Counted from the stretch's first letter, positions 18,740 to 28,991 are shown. The stretch is 64,000 bases of DNA from Alphaproteobacteria bacterium (GCA_017983635.1 JAGOBA010000017.1:20124-84123); one strand, 5' to 3'. Program-made: numbers and translations. Notes: generated by a model from the sequence alone, not told the origin.

Positions 18740-19329
18740 GGTTTCACCGCGCCGCTAATGGCGGAGGCGGCCGGTCCCGACAAATCCTGCAGCGGGCCTA
18801 GCGGCTTCGTCTCGGTCTTCACCTCGCGGATCGCGGGCGTCCCTGACCAAAGCTTGTAAACAACCACCCCATTCTGAATCAGCAACAGCATCGACGCCTT
18901 CCAACCGGTCGACGTCGTCTCCCGTTCAAACCCCAGCACGTCAAGCGCGACGTTGCCCGTGCGATCCTTCGAAGAGATCGAAGGCTCCGCCAGCCATCCC
19001 GCGCACTGATCGCGCGCGGTGAGGCAAGCCTGCACAGCCGGATCCAGGTCTTCGGTCTTCATCGACTGCTGTGGCAAGAATCGCGGCACCAGGTCGAGGT
19101 AATTCAGCACCTTGATGTTCGGCGTCGTGTACGGATCGAAGCCGCGCGTCTTCAGTTCCTTCGACGTCGTGACGAACGGCTTCACCTGTGCATAGGCATC
19201 CTCTGCGCTCTTGTAGCTCTGAAACGGCGATTCGGTCGTCTCGACCGTCGACGGCAAGACGCCCCAGCTCGCGCACGCCGACAGCGGCAGCGCAAACCCG
19301 GCAAGCACAGCGAAACGCAGCGAAACCAT
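18736..19329 (-). CDS. Putative lipoprotein
   Basis: 197 aa from ATG 19329. Signal peptide MVSLRFAVLAGFALPLSACAS ends in the lipobox LSAC, so the mature protein should be lipid-anchored at Cys19. The mature part has no domain I recognise; it is mixed alpha/beta with a hydrophobic strand (ASMLLLIQNGVVVYKL). The stop overlaps the probable start of the saccharopine-dehydrogenase-like gene, implying translational coupling. Confidence 0.75.
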   Translation of the reverse strand: MVSLRFAVLAGFALPLSACASWGVLPSTVETTESPFQSYKSAEDAYAQVKPFVTTSKELKTRGFDPYTTPNIKVLNYLDLVPRFLPQQSMKTEDLDPAVQACLTARDQCAGWLAEPSISSKDRTGNVALDVLGFERETTSTGWKASMLLLIQNGVVVYKLWSGTPAIREVKTETKPLGPLQDLSGPAASAISGAVKP

Positions 19330-19428
19330 TGTTCTAGGACCCGACCAAATGGACAGAACGCGTATTCTGGCGGCAAACCGCGCCGAAGGCAATTTCCGCC
19401 CCGTTGATACTAATCACACCTGGGACGT

Positions 19429-20370
19429 TCAGAGCCCCTTCAGCACAGCCTGAAGCCGGTTCGGATAGTCCGTGCACAACCCATCAACACCGAGGTCGGC
19501 CAACCGCGCCAAGTCGTTGCTCTCGTTGACCGTCCAGGCACCGACTTTCAGCCCTTGCTCTCGCGCTTCCTGCAGGGTCACCCGATTGATGTCGGCAAAG
19601 AACGGAAACCACCCGTCGGCACCCGCCGCCTTTGCAGCCTTGATCACCGAGCCGTATTTGCCCCTGTCGAAACCGCCGGTCCAAGGCGCAGTGTCGCGTT
19701 CCAGCGCACGCAACTTCTCAAGCTCAGCCTTCGGCGGCGGCCCATGCTCCGCCGGCACAGCGCCATCGCCAAACCACGTCTGCGGCAAGGTCGTGAACCA
19801 GCACTCCACCTTTGGCGCGAGCTTCTTTGCCGCAATCAACGCCGGCCAGTCGAACCCGACCAGCACCGTACGATCCAAAAATTTCTCGCGCTTCAGAACG
19901 CGGATCACGGCTTCCGCCATCGCCTGCGGCGATACCGTTCGCGTCCGATCCAAGAAGTTGGTCTTGAGCTCCACCCACAGCCGCTCCGACCCGCCGGAGC
20001 GCTTAATCAGCCAGATTACATCCGCGAGGCGGGGAATTTTCTCGCCGTCGTGCGGCATCTGATCCGGATGGCGCTGCGCATATTTCGATCCCGGCTTCAG
20101 CCGTCCGATGTCGTAGCTCTGCAGGTCCGCGTACGGCAAATCTTTGATCAGCGGCGGCGGACCTTCAAGCCAGCGCCCGCCCGGATCGCGCACGATCTCT
20201 GGTTTCAATGCCTCATCATGAAAGACAACGACGGTCCCGTCCTTCGCCACATGCACGTCGAGCTCGAACCCATCGCAGCCGACGTCAAGCGCATGCGCGA
20301 ACGCGGCGAGCGTATTTTCGGGCCGCAGGCCCGCACCGCCGCGATGCGCAATGTTCAATGACTTGGGCAC
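19429..20370 (-). CDS. Glycerophosphodiester phosphodiesterase
   Basis: 313 aa TIM-barrel enzyme that hydrolyses glycerophosphodiesters to glycerol-3-phosphate and an alcohol. Signature residues: IAHRGGAGLRPENTLAAF, then CDGFELDVHVAKDG and VVFHDEAL, giving the catalytic His pair and metal-binding Glu/Asp. C-terminal AWTVNESNDLARLADLGVDG is also typical. There is no signal peptide, so it is probably a cytosolic UgpQ-like enzyme recycling phospholipid head groups. Confidence 0.92.
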   Translation of the reverse strand: MPKSLNIAHRGGAGLRPENTLAAFAHALDVGCDGFELDVHVAKDGTVVVFHDEALKPEIVRDPGGRWLEGPPPLIKDLPYADLQSYDIGRLKPGSKYAQRHPDQMPHDGEKIPRLADVIWLIKRSGGSERLWVELKTNFLDRTRTVSPQAMAEAVIRVLKREKFLDRTVLVGFDWPALIAAKKLAPKVECWFTTLPQTWFGDGAVPAEHGPPPKAELEKLRALERDTAPWTGGFDRGKYGSVIKAAKAAGADGWFPFFADINRVTLQEAREQGLKVGAWTVNESNDLARLADLGVDGLCTDYPNRLQAVLKGL

Positions 20371-20555
20371 TTCGAGAGTAATGTTGGGATGTCCTTTGCG
20401 AAGCAGTTTAGCACCGATTCACGTCCCGTTGGTTGCCCGCTTTTGCCGCATTTTTCGTCATCTCTGTGGAACGAAGCGAGCACAGGCCCGTCAAGAAGCG
20501 GCCACAATCCGGGAGTGGAATTGTCGCCGTGGTCGCAACGCTGGGGAGTTGAACG

Positions 20556-21119
20556 ATGAGCGACACAGTTGAATTGCCTCTGATGCATTGGGTTTGGCTG
20601 ACCGCGTTTTCCGGTATCGTTAGCAACATCGGCTGGGAATTGTTCAACTACTTCGGCCACGCGATGGTGCACTCGTTCTCGTCCGCTTGGTACGAGTTCA
20701 AAAAGCTGCCTGCGCACATCTTCTCGCTGCACGCGCCGTTGCGAATCGCCGGCGTCGTCACCGCCGCATTGGCCGTGATCAGCCTGGCGCAGTCGACGGG
20801 CGGCTTTGAGATCGCGTCGGGACCGATGCAACTGCTCGAGGCCTATCGCGCTTACGCCTATCGCGCCGGCGACGCGCTGTTTGCGGCCGTCATCGACCCA
20901 ACAACGCGCCACGTGGCCTACGACGCGATCATTGCCGGACTCGTTGTCGTCTTTGTGATCTGGCGAACGATCGCCGGTTGGCGCCAGTACGGCGATTATC
21001 AGACGGCCCACGGCGGGATAGTGGGCGGCGTCTCGCTGTCGACCTATTTCGGCTTGAACCTGCTTGGCGGTCTCGGCGCCGTCGTCATTGCGCTGCTCAT
21101 GCTGGACCGCCTCCAGTAG
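20556..21119 (+). CDS. Hypothetical membrane protein
   Basis: 187 aa with about four to five hydrophobic segments (roughly residues 7-30, 55-78, 105-130 and 160-183). I recognise no family. Polar loops carry a His/Tyr-rich stretch (HAMVHSFSSAWYEF). It stands alone between the divergent GDPD gene and a secreted protein. Codon use and GC are like its neighbours. Confidence 0.65.
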   Translation: MSDTVELPLMHWVWLTAFSGIVSNIGWELFNYFGHAMVHSFSSAWYEFKKLPAHIFSLHAPLRIAGVVTAALAVISLAQSTGGFEIASGPMQLLEAYRAYAYRAGDALFAAVIDPTTRHVAYDAIIAGLVVVFVIWRTIAGWRQYGDYQTAHGGIVGGVSLSTYFGLNLLGGLGAVVIALLMLDRLQ

Positions 21120-21203
21120 GGCATTGCAAACCGCAGAAATGGGGCGCAACCGGCGCTCTCTTGCCTTCGTCGCCTGAACCGGCATGAATAGTGCCGGGGC
21201 AGG

Positions 21204-22148
21204 ATGTTGGGCATGATCGGCAAAGTCTTTCTAGGGATCGCAGGTCTTTTCGTTGCAGCCGTCACGGCGCACGCCGCGCCCGGAACGTGGAAGATCACGA
21301 AAGACCACTGGGACGCGGCCGATGAGGAGAAGTTCGGCGCCTTCGTCGCGGGCTTTGGCGAAAGCAACTGCAGCGATCCGGCGGCGTGCTTCAAGAGCGC
21401 GGCAAACCCGTACCGTGACACGGACCCGCCGGACCTGAAGATGGACGGCGACTGCGCCGACTTCGTCTATCAGCTTCGCGCTTACTTCGCCTGGAAGAAC
21501 GGCTTACCGTTCTCCTATCCGCTCTACGTCATGTCGCGCTCCGGCCCGACGCCGGACTTCCGCTTCTCCGACGCCGGCAACCAAGTCGTCGCGCGCCTGC
21601 AGCTCGAATGGCAAGCCGACACCGATCCGGTGAAGTTGCTGCTCGCACTGCGCGGCACAGTCTCCACCGCGATGTTTCGCATCGAACACACTTACGACAC
21701 CGGCTACAGCGCCAGTGATTTCTACTCGCCGAGGATCGAGCGCGGTGCCATCCGGCCCGGTTCGATCGTCTACGATCCGTGGGGACACGTTGTGTACGTC
21801 TACAAAGTCGAAGATGACGGCACCGTGCGATACGTGGACTCAAACCCTGACCGCCAAGTGACGCGCGGCCCCGTCGGTTCGCAATTTCCACGCACCGCGC
21901 CGGCTCTCGGTGCCGGCTTCTGGAACTGGCGCCCGATCAAACTGGTCGACTACACGAAGGACGCCGACGGCAACCTGATCAATGGCCGCTTCGTCGTCGC
22001 CACGAACGCCGAACTGAAAGACTACGGCGTCGAACAATATTACGGCACGGAGCCCAACGAGGCCCGCGACTGGAAGAACGCGAAGTTCACGCTTGCGGGC
22101 AGATCGCTGACCTACTGGGACTACGTCAAGGCGAAGCTCGCAAAATAG
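21204..22148 (+). CDS. Secreted protein, possible NlpC/P60- or CHAP-like fold
   Basis: 314 aa with a signal peptide (MIGKVFLGIAGLFVAAVTAHA). The segment GDCADFVYQLRAYFAW followed about 110 residues later by RPGSIVYDPWGHVVYVYKV and VDSNPD has the order Cys, His, polar residue of papain-like NlpC/P60 or CHAP peptidases, with the typical GHVVYVY strand. If correct it would act on cell-wall peptides in the periplasm. This is inference from motif order; I cannot name the family with certainty. Confidence 0.65.
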   Translation: MLGMIGKVFLGIAGLFVAAVTAHAAPGTWKITKDHWDAADEEKFGAFVAGFGESNCSDPAACFKSAANPYRDTDPPDLKMDGDCADFVYQLRAYFAWKNGLPFSYPLYVMSRSGPTPDFRFSDAGNQVVARLQLEWQADTDPVKLLLALRGTVSTAMFRIEHTYDTGYSASDFYSPRIERGAIRPGSIVYDPWGHVVYVYKVEDDGTVRYVDSNPDRQVTRGPVGSQFPRTAPALGAGFWNWRPIKLVDYTKDADGNLINGRFVVATNAELKDYGVEQYYGTEPNEARDWKNAKFTLAGRSLTYWDYVKAKLAK

Positions 22149-22417
22149 CGAAGCACGGCCAGATAACCGGCGGTTGCCCGGTCACTACCTCCCGGCGCTT
22201 CCAAATAGGCAAGGTAAACAAACGTCTGTTGGGCCCCGTTCCTGAACGCCGCGTGAAGGGACCGTTTGACGCGGGTTCAGGCCGGCTTTGCAAGGATCGT
22301 GTGGATGGGCCGCCCCCTATGGCCCGGCCTCGCGCTCTAGGCGGTTGCCTTCGACGCGCGCGGCGACTATGTGACCGCCGCAAAAGCGGGGGCGCTTTGC
22401 TAAGGAGCTTGAAGTTG

Positions 22418-22771
22418 ATGTCGAAGTTCGTTGTTGCAGCCGCCGCCACGGCACTCTTGGTCGCCGGTGCCGCGCTGGCCCAGCCCGTGTTGTCGACCAC
22501 ACCCGCAGCCTTGCCGCCGACGGTTATCACGGTCTTTGACCAGCCGAATTTCAAAGGCCGCGCTCTGACCTTCGAGCAAAGTGTCCCCAGCCTGGCCAAG
22601 CTGCAATTCAACGACGTGATCGCCAGCGTCCAGATCAAGGGCGCCCGCGACTGGGTTCTGTGCGAGCACCGCAACTTCATGGGCAAGTGCGTGCGCGTGC
22701 ACATGAAGGAAAAGGACCTGAAGCGGCTGAAGATCAACGGCCAGGTTTCGTCTCTCTACCCGGTCCGCTGA
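22418..22771 (+). CDS. Secreted beta/gamma-crystallin-like protein
   Basis: 117 aa from ATG 22418 with AGGAG about 10 bases upstream. Signal peptide MSKFVVAAAATALLVAGAALA. The mature part is one Greek-key unit: ITVFDQPNFKGRALTFEQ, then NDVIASVQIKGARDWVLCEH and FMGKCVRV, ending SSLYPVR. Such domains often bind calcium and are stress or envelope proteins in bacteria. The longer frame from 22229 is mostly out of the coding pattern. Confidence 0.75.
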   Translation: MSKFVVAAAATALLVAGAALAQPVLSTTPAALPPTVITVFDQPNFKGRALTFEQSVPSLAKLQFNDVIASVQIKGARDWVLCEHRNFMGKCVRVHMKEKDLKRLKINGQVSSLYPVR

Positions 22772-22839
22772 AGAAACAACTTCCCAACAACGCACTCAAT
22801 CCATGGTAGGAACAAGGAGGCCACCAAAGGACTCCCCGC

Positions 22840-24285
22840 GTGCAAAAAGCCGTCCCGACGACTGACCAGCTTCCGCTGTGGACGAAACTCGCCTACGGCT
22901 TTGGTGCGGTAGCTTATGGGATCAAGGACGGCGGCTTCGCCTACTTCCTGCTCATTTTCTATAGTCAGGTCATCGGCCTCGACGCCGGCATGGTGGGGCT
23001 TGCGATCACACTGGCGCTAATCTTCGATGCCATTAGCGACCCCATCGTCGGCTACTGGTCCGACAATCTGCATTCGAAATGGGGTCGGCGGCATCCGTTT
23101 CTCTACGCCTCGGCGGTTCCGGTGGCCGCGACGTACTACCTGCTGTGGAACCCGCCGGTCGGCTGGTCGAACGAAGCGCTGTTCTGGTACCTGCTGTCGC
23201 TCGCCATTCTGATTCGAACCTTCATCACCTTCAACGAAACACCGTCTTCCGCCCTCACGCCGGAACTCACGCCGAACTACGACGAACGCTCGACGCTCAT
23301 TTCTTGGCGGCTCTTTTTCGCCTGGACCGGCGGCAATGCGATGTCCGTGATGATGTTCTTGGCACTTTTCCCCGCATTCGCGACCGCGACCACGACCGGC
23401 CAGTTCAACCGCGACGCCTATGCGGCCTACGGTATGATCGCGGCAGCGCTCATCGGTATCTCGATCCTTGCCTCCGCGCTCGGCACACATTCGCGCATTC
23501 CCTACCTCAAGCCTGCGCCACCCAAGCGGTACCTGACGCTCCGCGTGATCTTCCAAGAAGTCTACGAAACGCTGTCGAACCGTTCGTTTGTCGCGCTCTT
23601 CATCGCAAACGTCTTCGGCGCGATCGGCGCCGGCATGTCCGCTGCGCTCGCCTTCTACATCTCGACGTATTTCTGGAAGTTCACGCCGCTCCAAATCGGC
23701 GGCCTGACGCTCGGCGTCTTCGTGTCGGCGATCATTGGTGCCGTAATGGCACCCATCGTCACCCGCACGATCGGTAAAAAACGAGGCGCCATGATCATCG
23801 GCATGATCGCCTTCTTGGGCGCACCATTGCCAATCGTCTTGAAGCTGGTTGGTTTGCTGGACACTGGCACGCCGACCTTCATCTATCTGCTGGTGCTGGT
23901 CGCCGGCATCATCGACGTTGGTCTCATCATCTGCTTTCAGGTCCTAGCTGCCGCGATGATGGCTGACCTCGTGGAACAGTCGGAGCTTAAGACCGGCCGC
24001 CGTTCCGAGGGCACGTTCGTGGCCGCCGCAACGTTCATACGCAAAATGGTCTCCGGCCTAGGCGTGATGGGGGCGACCGTCGTCCTCGCACTCGCGGGCC
24101 TGAAGGCAGGCGTCAAGCCGGAGGATGTGCCCGCCGACGTCGTATGGCGCCTCGGCGCGTTCTACGTCCCCATCATCCTCTCGCTTTGGATGGCCATGAT
24201 GTCCGCAATCGCCTTCTACCGCCTTGACCGCGCCGATCACGAAGACAACCTCCGCCAACTCGCCGAACGAAACGCGGCGCGATGA
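22840..24285 (+). CDS. GPH-family sugar/cation symporter (MFS)
   Basis: 481 aa, twelve membrane segments, starting at GTG 22840. The signature IFDAISDPIVGYWSDNLHSKWGRRHPF is split here as DAISDPIVGYWSDN and GRRHPF, typical of the MelB/GPH group that couples sugar uptake to Na+ or H+. The substrate is unknown. Its stop overlaps the ATG of a small membrane protein (ATGA), so both are translated together. Confidence 0.87.
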   Translation: MQKAVPTTDQLPLWTKLAYGFGAVAYGIKDGGFAYFLLIFYSQVIGLDAGMVGLAITLALIFDAISDPIVGYWSDNLHSKWGRRHPFLYASAVPVAATYYLLWNPPVGWSNEALFWYLLSLAILIRTFITFNETPSSALTPELTPNYDERSTLISWRLFFAWTGGNAMSVMMFLALFPAFATATTTGQFNRDAYAAYGMIAAALIGISILASALGTHSRIPYLKPAPPKRYLTLRVIFQEVYETLSNRSFVALFIANVFGAIGAGMSAALAFYISTYFWKFTPLQIGGLTLGVFVSAIIGAVMAPIVTRTIGKKRGAMIIGMIAFLGAPLPIVLKLVGLLDTGTPTFIYLLVLVAGIIDVGLIICFQVLAAAMMADLVEQSELKTGRRSEGTFVAAATFIRKMVSGLGVMGATVVLALAGLKAGVKPEDVPADVVWRLGAFYVPIILSLWMAMMSAIAFYRLDRADHEDNLRQLAERNAAR

Positions 24286-24443
24286 GGCTCGAACCCGTAA
24301 CGCATGGCGTGAAAGTTTGGGCAGCGGTGCTGGTCCTCACGCTGGCGGCGATCGCGTTAGTCGCGGGCGTTTGGGTGTTGCTGCTGAGCTATGCGCCGCC
24401 AATCCCCGCCATCATGTTCACCGCCGCCTTCGCAATCGTGTGA
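24282..24443 (+). CDS. Small single-pass membrane protein
   Basis: 53 aa, beginning MRLEPVTHGVKVW and dominated by one hydrophobic helix (residues about 11-36), with a Pro-rich APPIPAIM segment near the C-terminus. Start overlaps the transporter stop by ATGA, which strongly suggests translational coupling and perhaps a function with the transporter. Too small for family assignment. Confidence 0.55.
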   Translation: MRLEPVTHGVKVWAAVLVLTLAAIALVAGVWVLLLSYAPPIPAIMFTAAFAIV

Positions 24444-24494
24444 GCTTGCCCCTCGGTCGCCTCACCTCCTGGCTCGCCAAAGAGTGAGGCGCCG

Positions 24495-24534
24495 AAAAGA
24501 AAAGCGCCGCGAAACCGATGTCGGTTCGCGGCGC
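24495..24534 (-). terminator. Rho-independent terminator after tRNA-Thr
   Basis: On the minus strand a strong GC-rich hairpin (24504-24534, arms gcgccgcga / tcgcggcgc plus accga/tcggt with one bulge) is followed by a T-rich tract, ttttctttt in that orientation. It lies just downstream of the tRNA. Confidence 0.75.
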
Positions 24535-24542
24535 GTGACGGA

Positions 24543-24617
24543 TGGTGCTGTTGGTGGGAATTGAACCCACGACCTACGCCTTACCAAGGCGTTGCGCTAC
24601 CACTACGCTACAACAGC
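24543..24617 (-). tRNA. tRNA-Thr (anticodon GGT)
   Basis: Cloverleaf on the minus strand: acceptor gctgttg pairs with caacagc, the D arm is present, the anticodon stem acgcc/ggcgt encloses the loop ttggtaa giving anticodon GGT (threonine), and the T loop is ttcaatt within cgtgggttcaattccca-type context. CCA is encoded (24543-24545). Reads ACC and ACU codons. Confidence 0.95.
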
Positions 24618-24743
24618 TGAATCTGAGGCGGTCCCTATAGCCCACGCCGGACGGAGAGGGAAGGGCCGCCGAGACCCGGAAAACGGAGAACATGGATCAG
24701 AAAGAAGGGGCCAAACGTCGCCGCTGGCCCCTTCCGATCCCGT

Positions 24744-25421
24744 CTACGCTATTCTGTACTCGGCTAAAGGGCCACGCACTTGCCAATCGCAGCTGACCTC
24801 CAAGCCGCCCAGGCCGCAGTACCCGTCTGGGTTCTTGGCCAGGTACTGCTGGTGATAGGTTTCCGCGTAGTAGAAGGTCGGCCCGTCCAGGATTTCGGTC
24901 GTGATCTGACCGTATCCGGCCTTCGTCAGCGCCGTCTGAAACACCGCCCGCGAAGCCTCCGCCGCAGCCTTCTGCGCCGGGCTCGTGACATAAATACCGG
25001 AGCGATACTGTGTCCCCACATCGTTGCCCTGCCGCATGCCTTGCGTCGGGTCGTGGTTCTCCCAAAACACCTTGAGCAGCTGCTCGTAGGAGATTTTCTT
25101 CGGATCGAACACCACGCGCACGACTTCGTTGTGCCCGGTCCCGCCGGAGCACACTTCCTCGTAAGTCGGGTTCGGCGTCATCCCGGCGGCATAGCCGACG
25201 GACGTCGAATAGACGCCCTCTTGCTGCCAGAACTTGCGCTCCGCCCCCCAAAAACAGCCAAGCCCGAACATCGCGACCTCCAGCCCGTCGGGAAACGGCG
25301 GCTTCAACGGCGTGTCGAACAGATAGTGCTTCTCCGGCACGCGCATCTCGCTCGACCGGCCCGGCAGCGCGTCGGCCGCCGAAGGCATAACCGCTTTCTT
25401 CTTCAATCCGAACAAGGCCAT
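24744..25421 (-). CDS. msrA: Peptide-methionine (S)-S-oxide reductase
   Basis: 225 aa from ATG 25421, with AAGGAG 8 bases upstream. The catalytic Cys is in [10 protein letters not shown]; the substrate-site motif [10 protein letters not shown] and the C-terminal Cys region ([14 protein letters not shown]) are present. It repairs oxidised methionine using thioredoxin. No signal peptide, so cytosolic. The longer frame to 25592 runs into the divergent small gene's promoter region. Confidence 0.94.
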   Translation of the reverse strand: MALFGLKKKAVMPSAADALPGRSSEMRVPEKHYLFDTPLKPPFPDGLEVAMFGLGCFWGAERKFWQQEGVYSTSVGYAAGMTPNPTYEEVCSGGTGHNEVVRVVFDPKKISYEQLLKVFWENHDPTQGMRQGNDVGTQYRSGIYVTSPAQKAAAEASRAVFQTALTKAGYGQITTEILDGPTFYYAETYHQQYLAKNPDGYCGLGGLEVSCDWQVRGPLAEYRIA

Positions 25422-25497
25422 TTGTTTGCTCCTTCTTGAGGCGGAGATATAATCCCCGGCGCTGAAAGGGCCAACCGGCCTGACGGAACGGTGAAGC

Positions 25498-25686
25498 ATG
25501 AGTGAGTACCAAAAGCCGCCCGGATCCGCCGCGGACGTGGCTAAGGCCGAACGCTTGGCCGCTGCTCTGCGCGCCAACCTGAAGCGCCGCAAGGCCCAGG
25601 CCCGAGCGCAGGCTCAACCCGAAGCTGAGCCAAACGCGGCCGCCGCAGCCGCTATTCCGCCCGAATCCAGGAAAAATTCGGCCTGA
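25498..25686 (+). CDS. Small conserved alphaproteobacterial protein
   Basis: 62 aa. The basic helix [21 protein letters not shown] is a pattern I recognise from small proteins encoded just upstream of murA in many alphaproteobacteria; function unknown. The C-terminal half is Ala/Pro-rich and likely disordered. Short but positioned and oriented as in relatives, with normal codon use. Confidence 0.7.
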   Translation: MSEYQKPPGSAADVAKAERLAAALRANLKRRKAQARAQAQPEAEPNAAAAAAIPPESRKNSA

Positions 25687-25734
25687 ATCCTGGCATCCCC
25701 GCCATTGTTTAGCCCCCACCGCCGGGGTAGACCT

Positions 25735-25756
25735 GCGCGCTCGATTTCGAGCGCGC
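25735..25756. repeat. Perfect 10-bp inverted repeat between small gene and murA
   Basis: Arms gcgcgctcga and tcgagcgcgc separated by two T. It lies between the 62-aa gene and murA. There is no T tract, so it could be an operator, an RNA hairpin or a terminator without U-run; sequence alone does not decide. Confidence 0.5.
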
Positions 25757-25820
25757 GAACATGGGCGCGCACGATAAGCTTCCCCGCAAGTGATTTGCGG
25801 ATTCACTTAGGGACAGTTGC

Positions 25821-27107
25821 GTGGACAGAATTCAAATTCGCGGGGGACGCCGCCTAAGCGGCGAAGTCCGCATCTCGGGCGCGAAGAACGCAGCCCTCCC
25901 TCTCATGGTCGCGAGCCTGCTGACGGACGAACCGCTTCAGCTGGCGAGCGTTCCACACCTGACCGACATCTCACAGCTCGCCGCGATTCTCGGCGGCCTC
26001 GGCGTCGGCCTCACCATGAACGGCAACGGTCACGCGGAAGCTGAAGTCGGCCGCGTCCTGAAACTCCACGCGAAGAACATCACGTCGACTGAGGCGCCCT
26101 ACGACCTCGTGCGCAAAATGCGCGCGAGCTTTCTCGTCATTGGACCTCTGCTCGCACGTTGCCACAAGGCAAAAGTATCGCTCCCCGGTGGCTGCGCCAT
26201 CGGTACGCGTCCCGTCGATCTGCACATCAAGGGCCTTGAGGCCATGGGTGCGAAGATCGAAATCGACGCCGGTTACGTCATTGCCGAAGCGCCGGGCGGT
26301 TTGCGCGGCGCCACGTTCAACTTCCCGTTCGTGTCGGTCGGCGCGACCGAGAACCTGATGATGGCCGCCTGCTTGGCCAAGGGCACGACGGTGCTCGAAA
26401 ACGCCGCCATGGAGCCTGAGATCACCGACCTCGGCCTCTGTCTCCAAGCGATGGGCGCAAGGATCTCGGGCCTCGATACGCGCACGCTCGTCATCGAAGG
26501 CGTCGATCGGCTGCGGGGCGCAAGCTACACCGTGATCCCCGACCGCATCGAAACCGGCACCTACGCGATGGCCGTTGCTGCGACCGGCGGCGAAGTCGAA
26601 CTCGTCGGCGCCAGAGGCGACACGATCGGCGCTGTCATCCCGTTGCTCGAAGGCGCGGGCGTGAAGATCGCGCCGACGAACCGCGGCCTGCGCGTCTCGC
26701 GCAACGGCGCGCACTACACCGGCGTCGACGTCACGACGGAGCCGTATCCCGGCTTCCCGACCGACATGCAGGCGCAGCTGATGGCGCTGATGGCGACCGC
26801 GAACGGCGTCTCGCGCATCACCGAAACGATCTTCGAAAACCGCTTCATGCACGCGCCTGAGCTGCTGCGCATGGGCGCCGACATCACGATCGAGCATCAA
26901 ACCGCCACGGTCCGCGGCGTGCCCCGCCTGCGCGGCGCGCAAGTGATGGCAACCGACCTCCGCGCCTCGGTGAGCCTGATCATCGCCGGCCTCGCTGCCG
27001 AAGGCGAAACCGTCGTCAACCGCGTCTACCACCTCGACCGCGGCTTCGAGCGCATCGAGGAGAAACTCTCCGCCCTCGGCGCCGACATCAAGCGCGTGAA
27101 GGATTGA
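25821..27107 (+). CDS. murA: UDP-N-acetylglucosamine 1-carboxyvinyltransferase
   Basis: 428 aa, full length. Transfers enolpyruvate from PEP to UDP-GlcNAc, the first committed step of peptidoglycan synthesis. The active-site Cys, target of fosfomycin, is present in [16 protein letters not shown]-terminal [11 protein letters not shown] and the [15 protein letters not shown] end are typical. First gene of a conserved alphaproteobacterial block running through yacG. Confidence 0.97.
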   Translation: MDRIQIRGGRRLSGEVRISGAKNAALPLMVASLLTDEPLQLASVPHLTDISQLAAILGGLGVGLTMNGNGHAEAEVGRVLKLHAKNITSTEAPYDLVRKMRASFLVIGPLLARCHKAKVSLPGGCAIGTRPVDLHIKGLEAMGAKIEIDAGYVIAEAPGGLRGATFNFPFVSVGATENLMMAACLAKGTTVLENAAMEPEITDLGLCLQAMGARISGLDTRTLVIEGVDRLRGASYTVIPDRIETGTYAMAVAATGGEVELVGARGDTIGAVIPLLEGAGVKIAPTNRGLRVSRNGAHYTGVDVTTEPYPGFPTDMQAQLMALMATANGVSRITETIFENRFMHAPELLRMGADITIEHQTATVRGVPRLRGAQVMATDLRASVSLIIAGLAAEGETVVNRVYHLDRGFERIEEKLSALGADIKRVKD

Positions 27108-27212
27108 GTCTCGCCGTTCGGCACGGTCGTACGTGAGCAGCAGTGAGCGCTTGCACAACCGCTCGCTTTTCTGCACTTTCCCGCGACTCTTGAACCCGAG
27201 CGACCGCACCGC

Positions 27213-27695
27213 ATGACCGCCGCCCTCCGTCTTCGCGCCGTCGATACGATCGACCTCAGCGTCATCGCGGCCCATTTGCAGGATGCGCTCGCGCAAGTGG
27301 GCGACATGGGTTATGAGCCGGCCAAGCGCCGCTTCGCGATCCTCTTCAACCGCTTCATGTGGGAAGACATTCAGGCGGAACAGGGCAAAAGTGCCAAGGC
27401 CGACAAGAACGCTCCCTACCGCCGCGTGCGCTCCGCGCTTCACTTCGATGCCGTGCAGCGCGTTCGAACCCAGGGCCTCAAACTCGGTGCCATGGGCGCG
27501 GTCAGCGAACTCCTAACCGTCGCCTTCGAACCGAATGGAGAGCTCGCCGGCGCCGTGAAACTCACCTTCGCCGGCGGCGGCGCGATCAAGCTTGATGTCG
27601 AATGCCTCGACGTGTGGCTGACCGATATCTCCGCACCCTGGCCCACGAAAAATCGGCCCGGCCATGGCGATGTCGCCGACGAGCCGTTGGGATAG
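27213..27695 (+). CDS. DUF2948 family protein
   Basis: 160 aa. This family is found between murA and hisD in many alphaproteobacteria, and the pattern (DLSVIAAHLQDALAQVGDM, RRFAILFNRFMWE, and IKLDVECLDVWLTDI) fits it. Function unknown; cytosolic, soluble. Ends 3 bases before hisD. Confidence 0.85.
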   Translation: MTAALRLRAVDTIDLSVIAAHLQDALAQVGDMGYEPAKRRFAILFNRFMWEDIQAEQGKSAKADKNAPYRRVRSALHFDAVQRVRTQGLKLGAMGAVSELLTVAFEPNGELAGAVKLTFAGGGAIKLDVECLDVWLTDISAPWPTKNRPGHGDVADEPLG

Positions 27696-27698
27696 ACG

Positions 27699-28991
27699 AT
27701 GCCCGCGTTCTTCTCCGCCGCCGCACCTGATTTCGCCGCCCGCTTTGCAGCACTGCTATCGCAGAAGCGCGAGACGGCCGACGACGTCTCGCAAGCAGTC
27801 GCCAACATCATCGCCGACGTGCAAGCCCGCGGCGACCAAGCGCTGTTCGACTTCACGCGAAAATTCGATCGGTTCGACCTCGGCCCAAACAATCTCCGGG
27901 TCACACCGCAAGAAATCGCAGCCGCCAAGGCGGCAGTTCCGTCCACAACACTCGACGCTCTGACGCACGCCGCCACCCGCATCGAAGCCTTCCACGCCCG
28001 CCACAAACCGGTCGACGATCAGTACACGGATGAGATAGGTGTCACCCTCGGTGCCCGCTGGACACCGGTTGACGCCGCGGGCCTCTACGTTCCGGGCGGC
28101 CTCGCCGCCTATCCCTCCAGCGTGCTGATGAACGCGATCCCGGCCCGCCTCGCCGGCGTAAGGCGCCTGGTTGCGGCCACGCCCGCGCCCGACGGCAAGC
28201 TGAACCCCATCGTTCTCGCGGCCGCCGATCTCTCCGGCGTCACCGAAATCTACCGCATCGGCGGCGCGCAAGCGATTGCAGCACTCGCCTACGGGACCGC
28301 CACGATCGCGCCCGTCGACAAGATCGTGGGCCCCGGCAACGCCTACGTCGCCGCTGCCAAGCGCCACGTCTTCGGCCAAGTCGGCATCGACTCAATCGCC
28401 GGTCCCTCGGAAGTGCTGATCGTTGCCGACAAAGCGAATGATCCGGCCTGGCTCGCCGCCGACCTGCTCGCGCAGGCCGAACACGACGAAGCCGCGCAAA
28501 GCATCCTGATCACCGATGACGAAGCCTTCGGCCGTGCCGTCGCCATCGAGGTCGAGCGCCAGCTCGCCCAACTGCCGCGCCAACACATCGCCCGCGCAAG
28601 TTGGGAAGCGCATGGTGCAATCATCATCGTCAAATCTCTGACCGAAGCGCCAGCACTCGCCGATCGCATCGCGCCCGAGCACTTGCAACTCTGCGTCGCG
28701 GACCCGCATGCGTTTGCCGCCCGCGTCCGTCACGCCGGCGCAATCTTCCTCGGCGCACACACACCAGAAGCAATCGGCGACTATGTCGGCGGCCCGAACC
28801 ATGTGTTGCCGACGGCGCGCGCCGCGCGCTTCTCGTCCGGACTCTCGGTACTCGACTTCATGAAGCGCACAACGATCATCGGCAGCACGCGCGACGCCCT
28901 CGCGCAACTGGGCGAAAGCGCGGCAACGCTCGCCGACGCCGAAGGCCTCTCCGCCCACGCGCACTCCATTCGCATCAGATTGAACCGATGA
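27699..28991 (+). CDS. hisD: Histidinol dehydrogenase
   Basis: 430 aa. Catalyses the two-step NAD-dependent oxidation of L-histidinol to histidine. Motifs [29 protein letters not shown] and the zinc-ligand region [13 protein letters not shown] are present, and [13 protein letters not shown] near the C-terminus. Stop overlaps the start of the UPF0262 gene (ATGA). Its separation from other his genes is normal in this class. Confidence 0.97.
   Translation: MPAFFSAAAPDFAARFAALLSQKRETADDVSQAVANIIADVQARGDQALFDFTRKFDRFDLGPNNLRVTPQEIAAAKAAVPSTTLDALTHAATRIEAFHARHKPVDDQYTDEIGVTLGARWTPVDAAGLYVPGGLAAYPSSVLMNAIPARLAGVRRLVAATPAPDGKLNPIVLAAADLSGVTEIYRIGGAQAIAALAYGTATIAPVDKIVGPGNAYVAAAKRHVFGQVGIDSIAGPSEVLIVADKANDPAWLAADLLAQAEHDEAAQSILITDDEAFGRAVAIEVERQLAQLPRQHIARASWEAHGAIIIVKSLTEAPALADRIAPEHLQLCVADPHAFAARVRHAGAIFLGAHTPEAIGDYVGGPNHVLPTARAARFSSGLSVLDFMKRTTIIGSTRDALAQLGESAATLADAEGLSAHAHSIRIRLNR

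Noticed and set aside
25971..27443. 490-aa minus-strand frame opposite murA
   Set aside because: Mirror frame of a GC-rich gene, with Arg/His/Asp-rich low-quality sequence and no recognisable domain.
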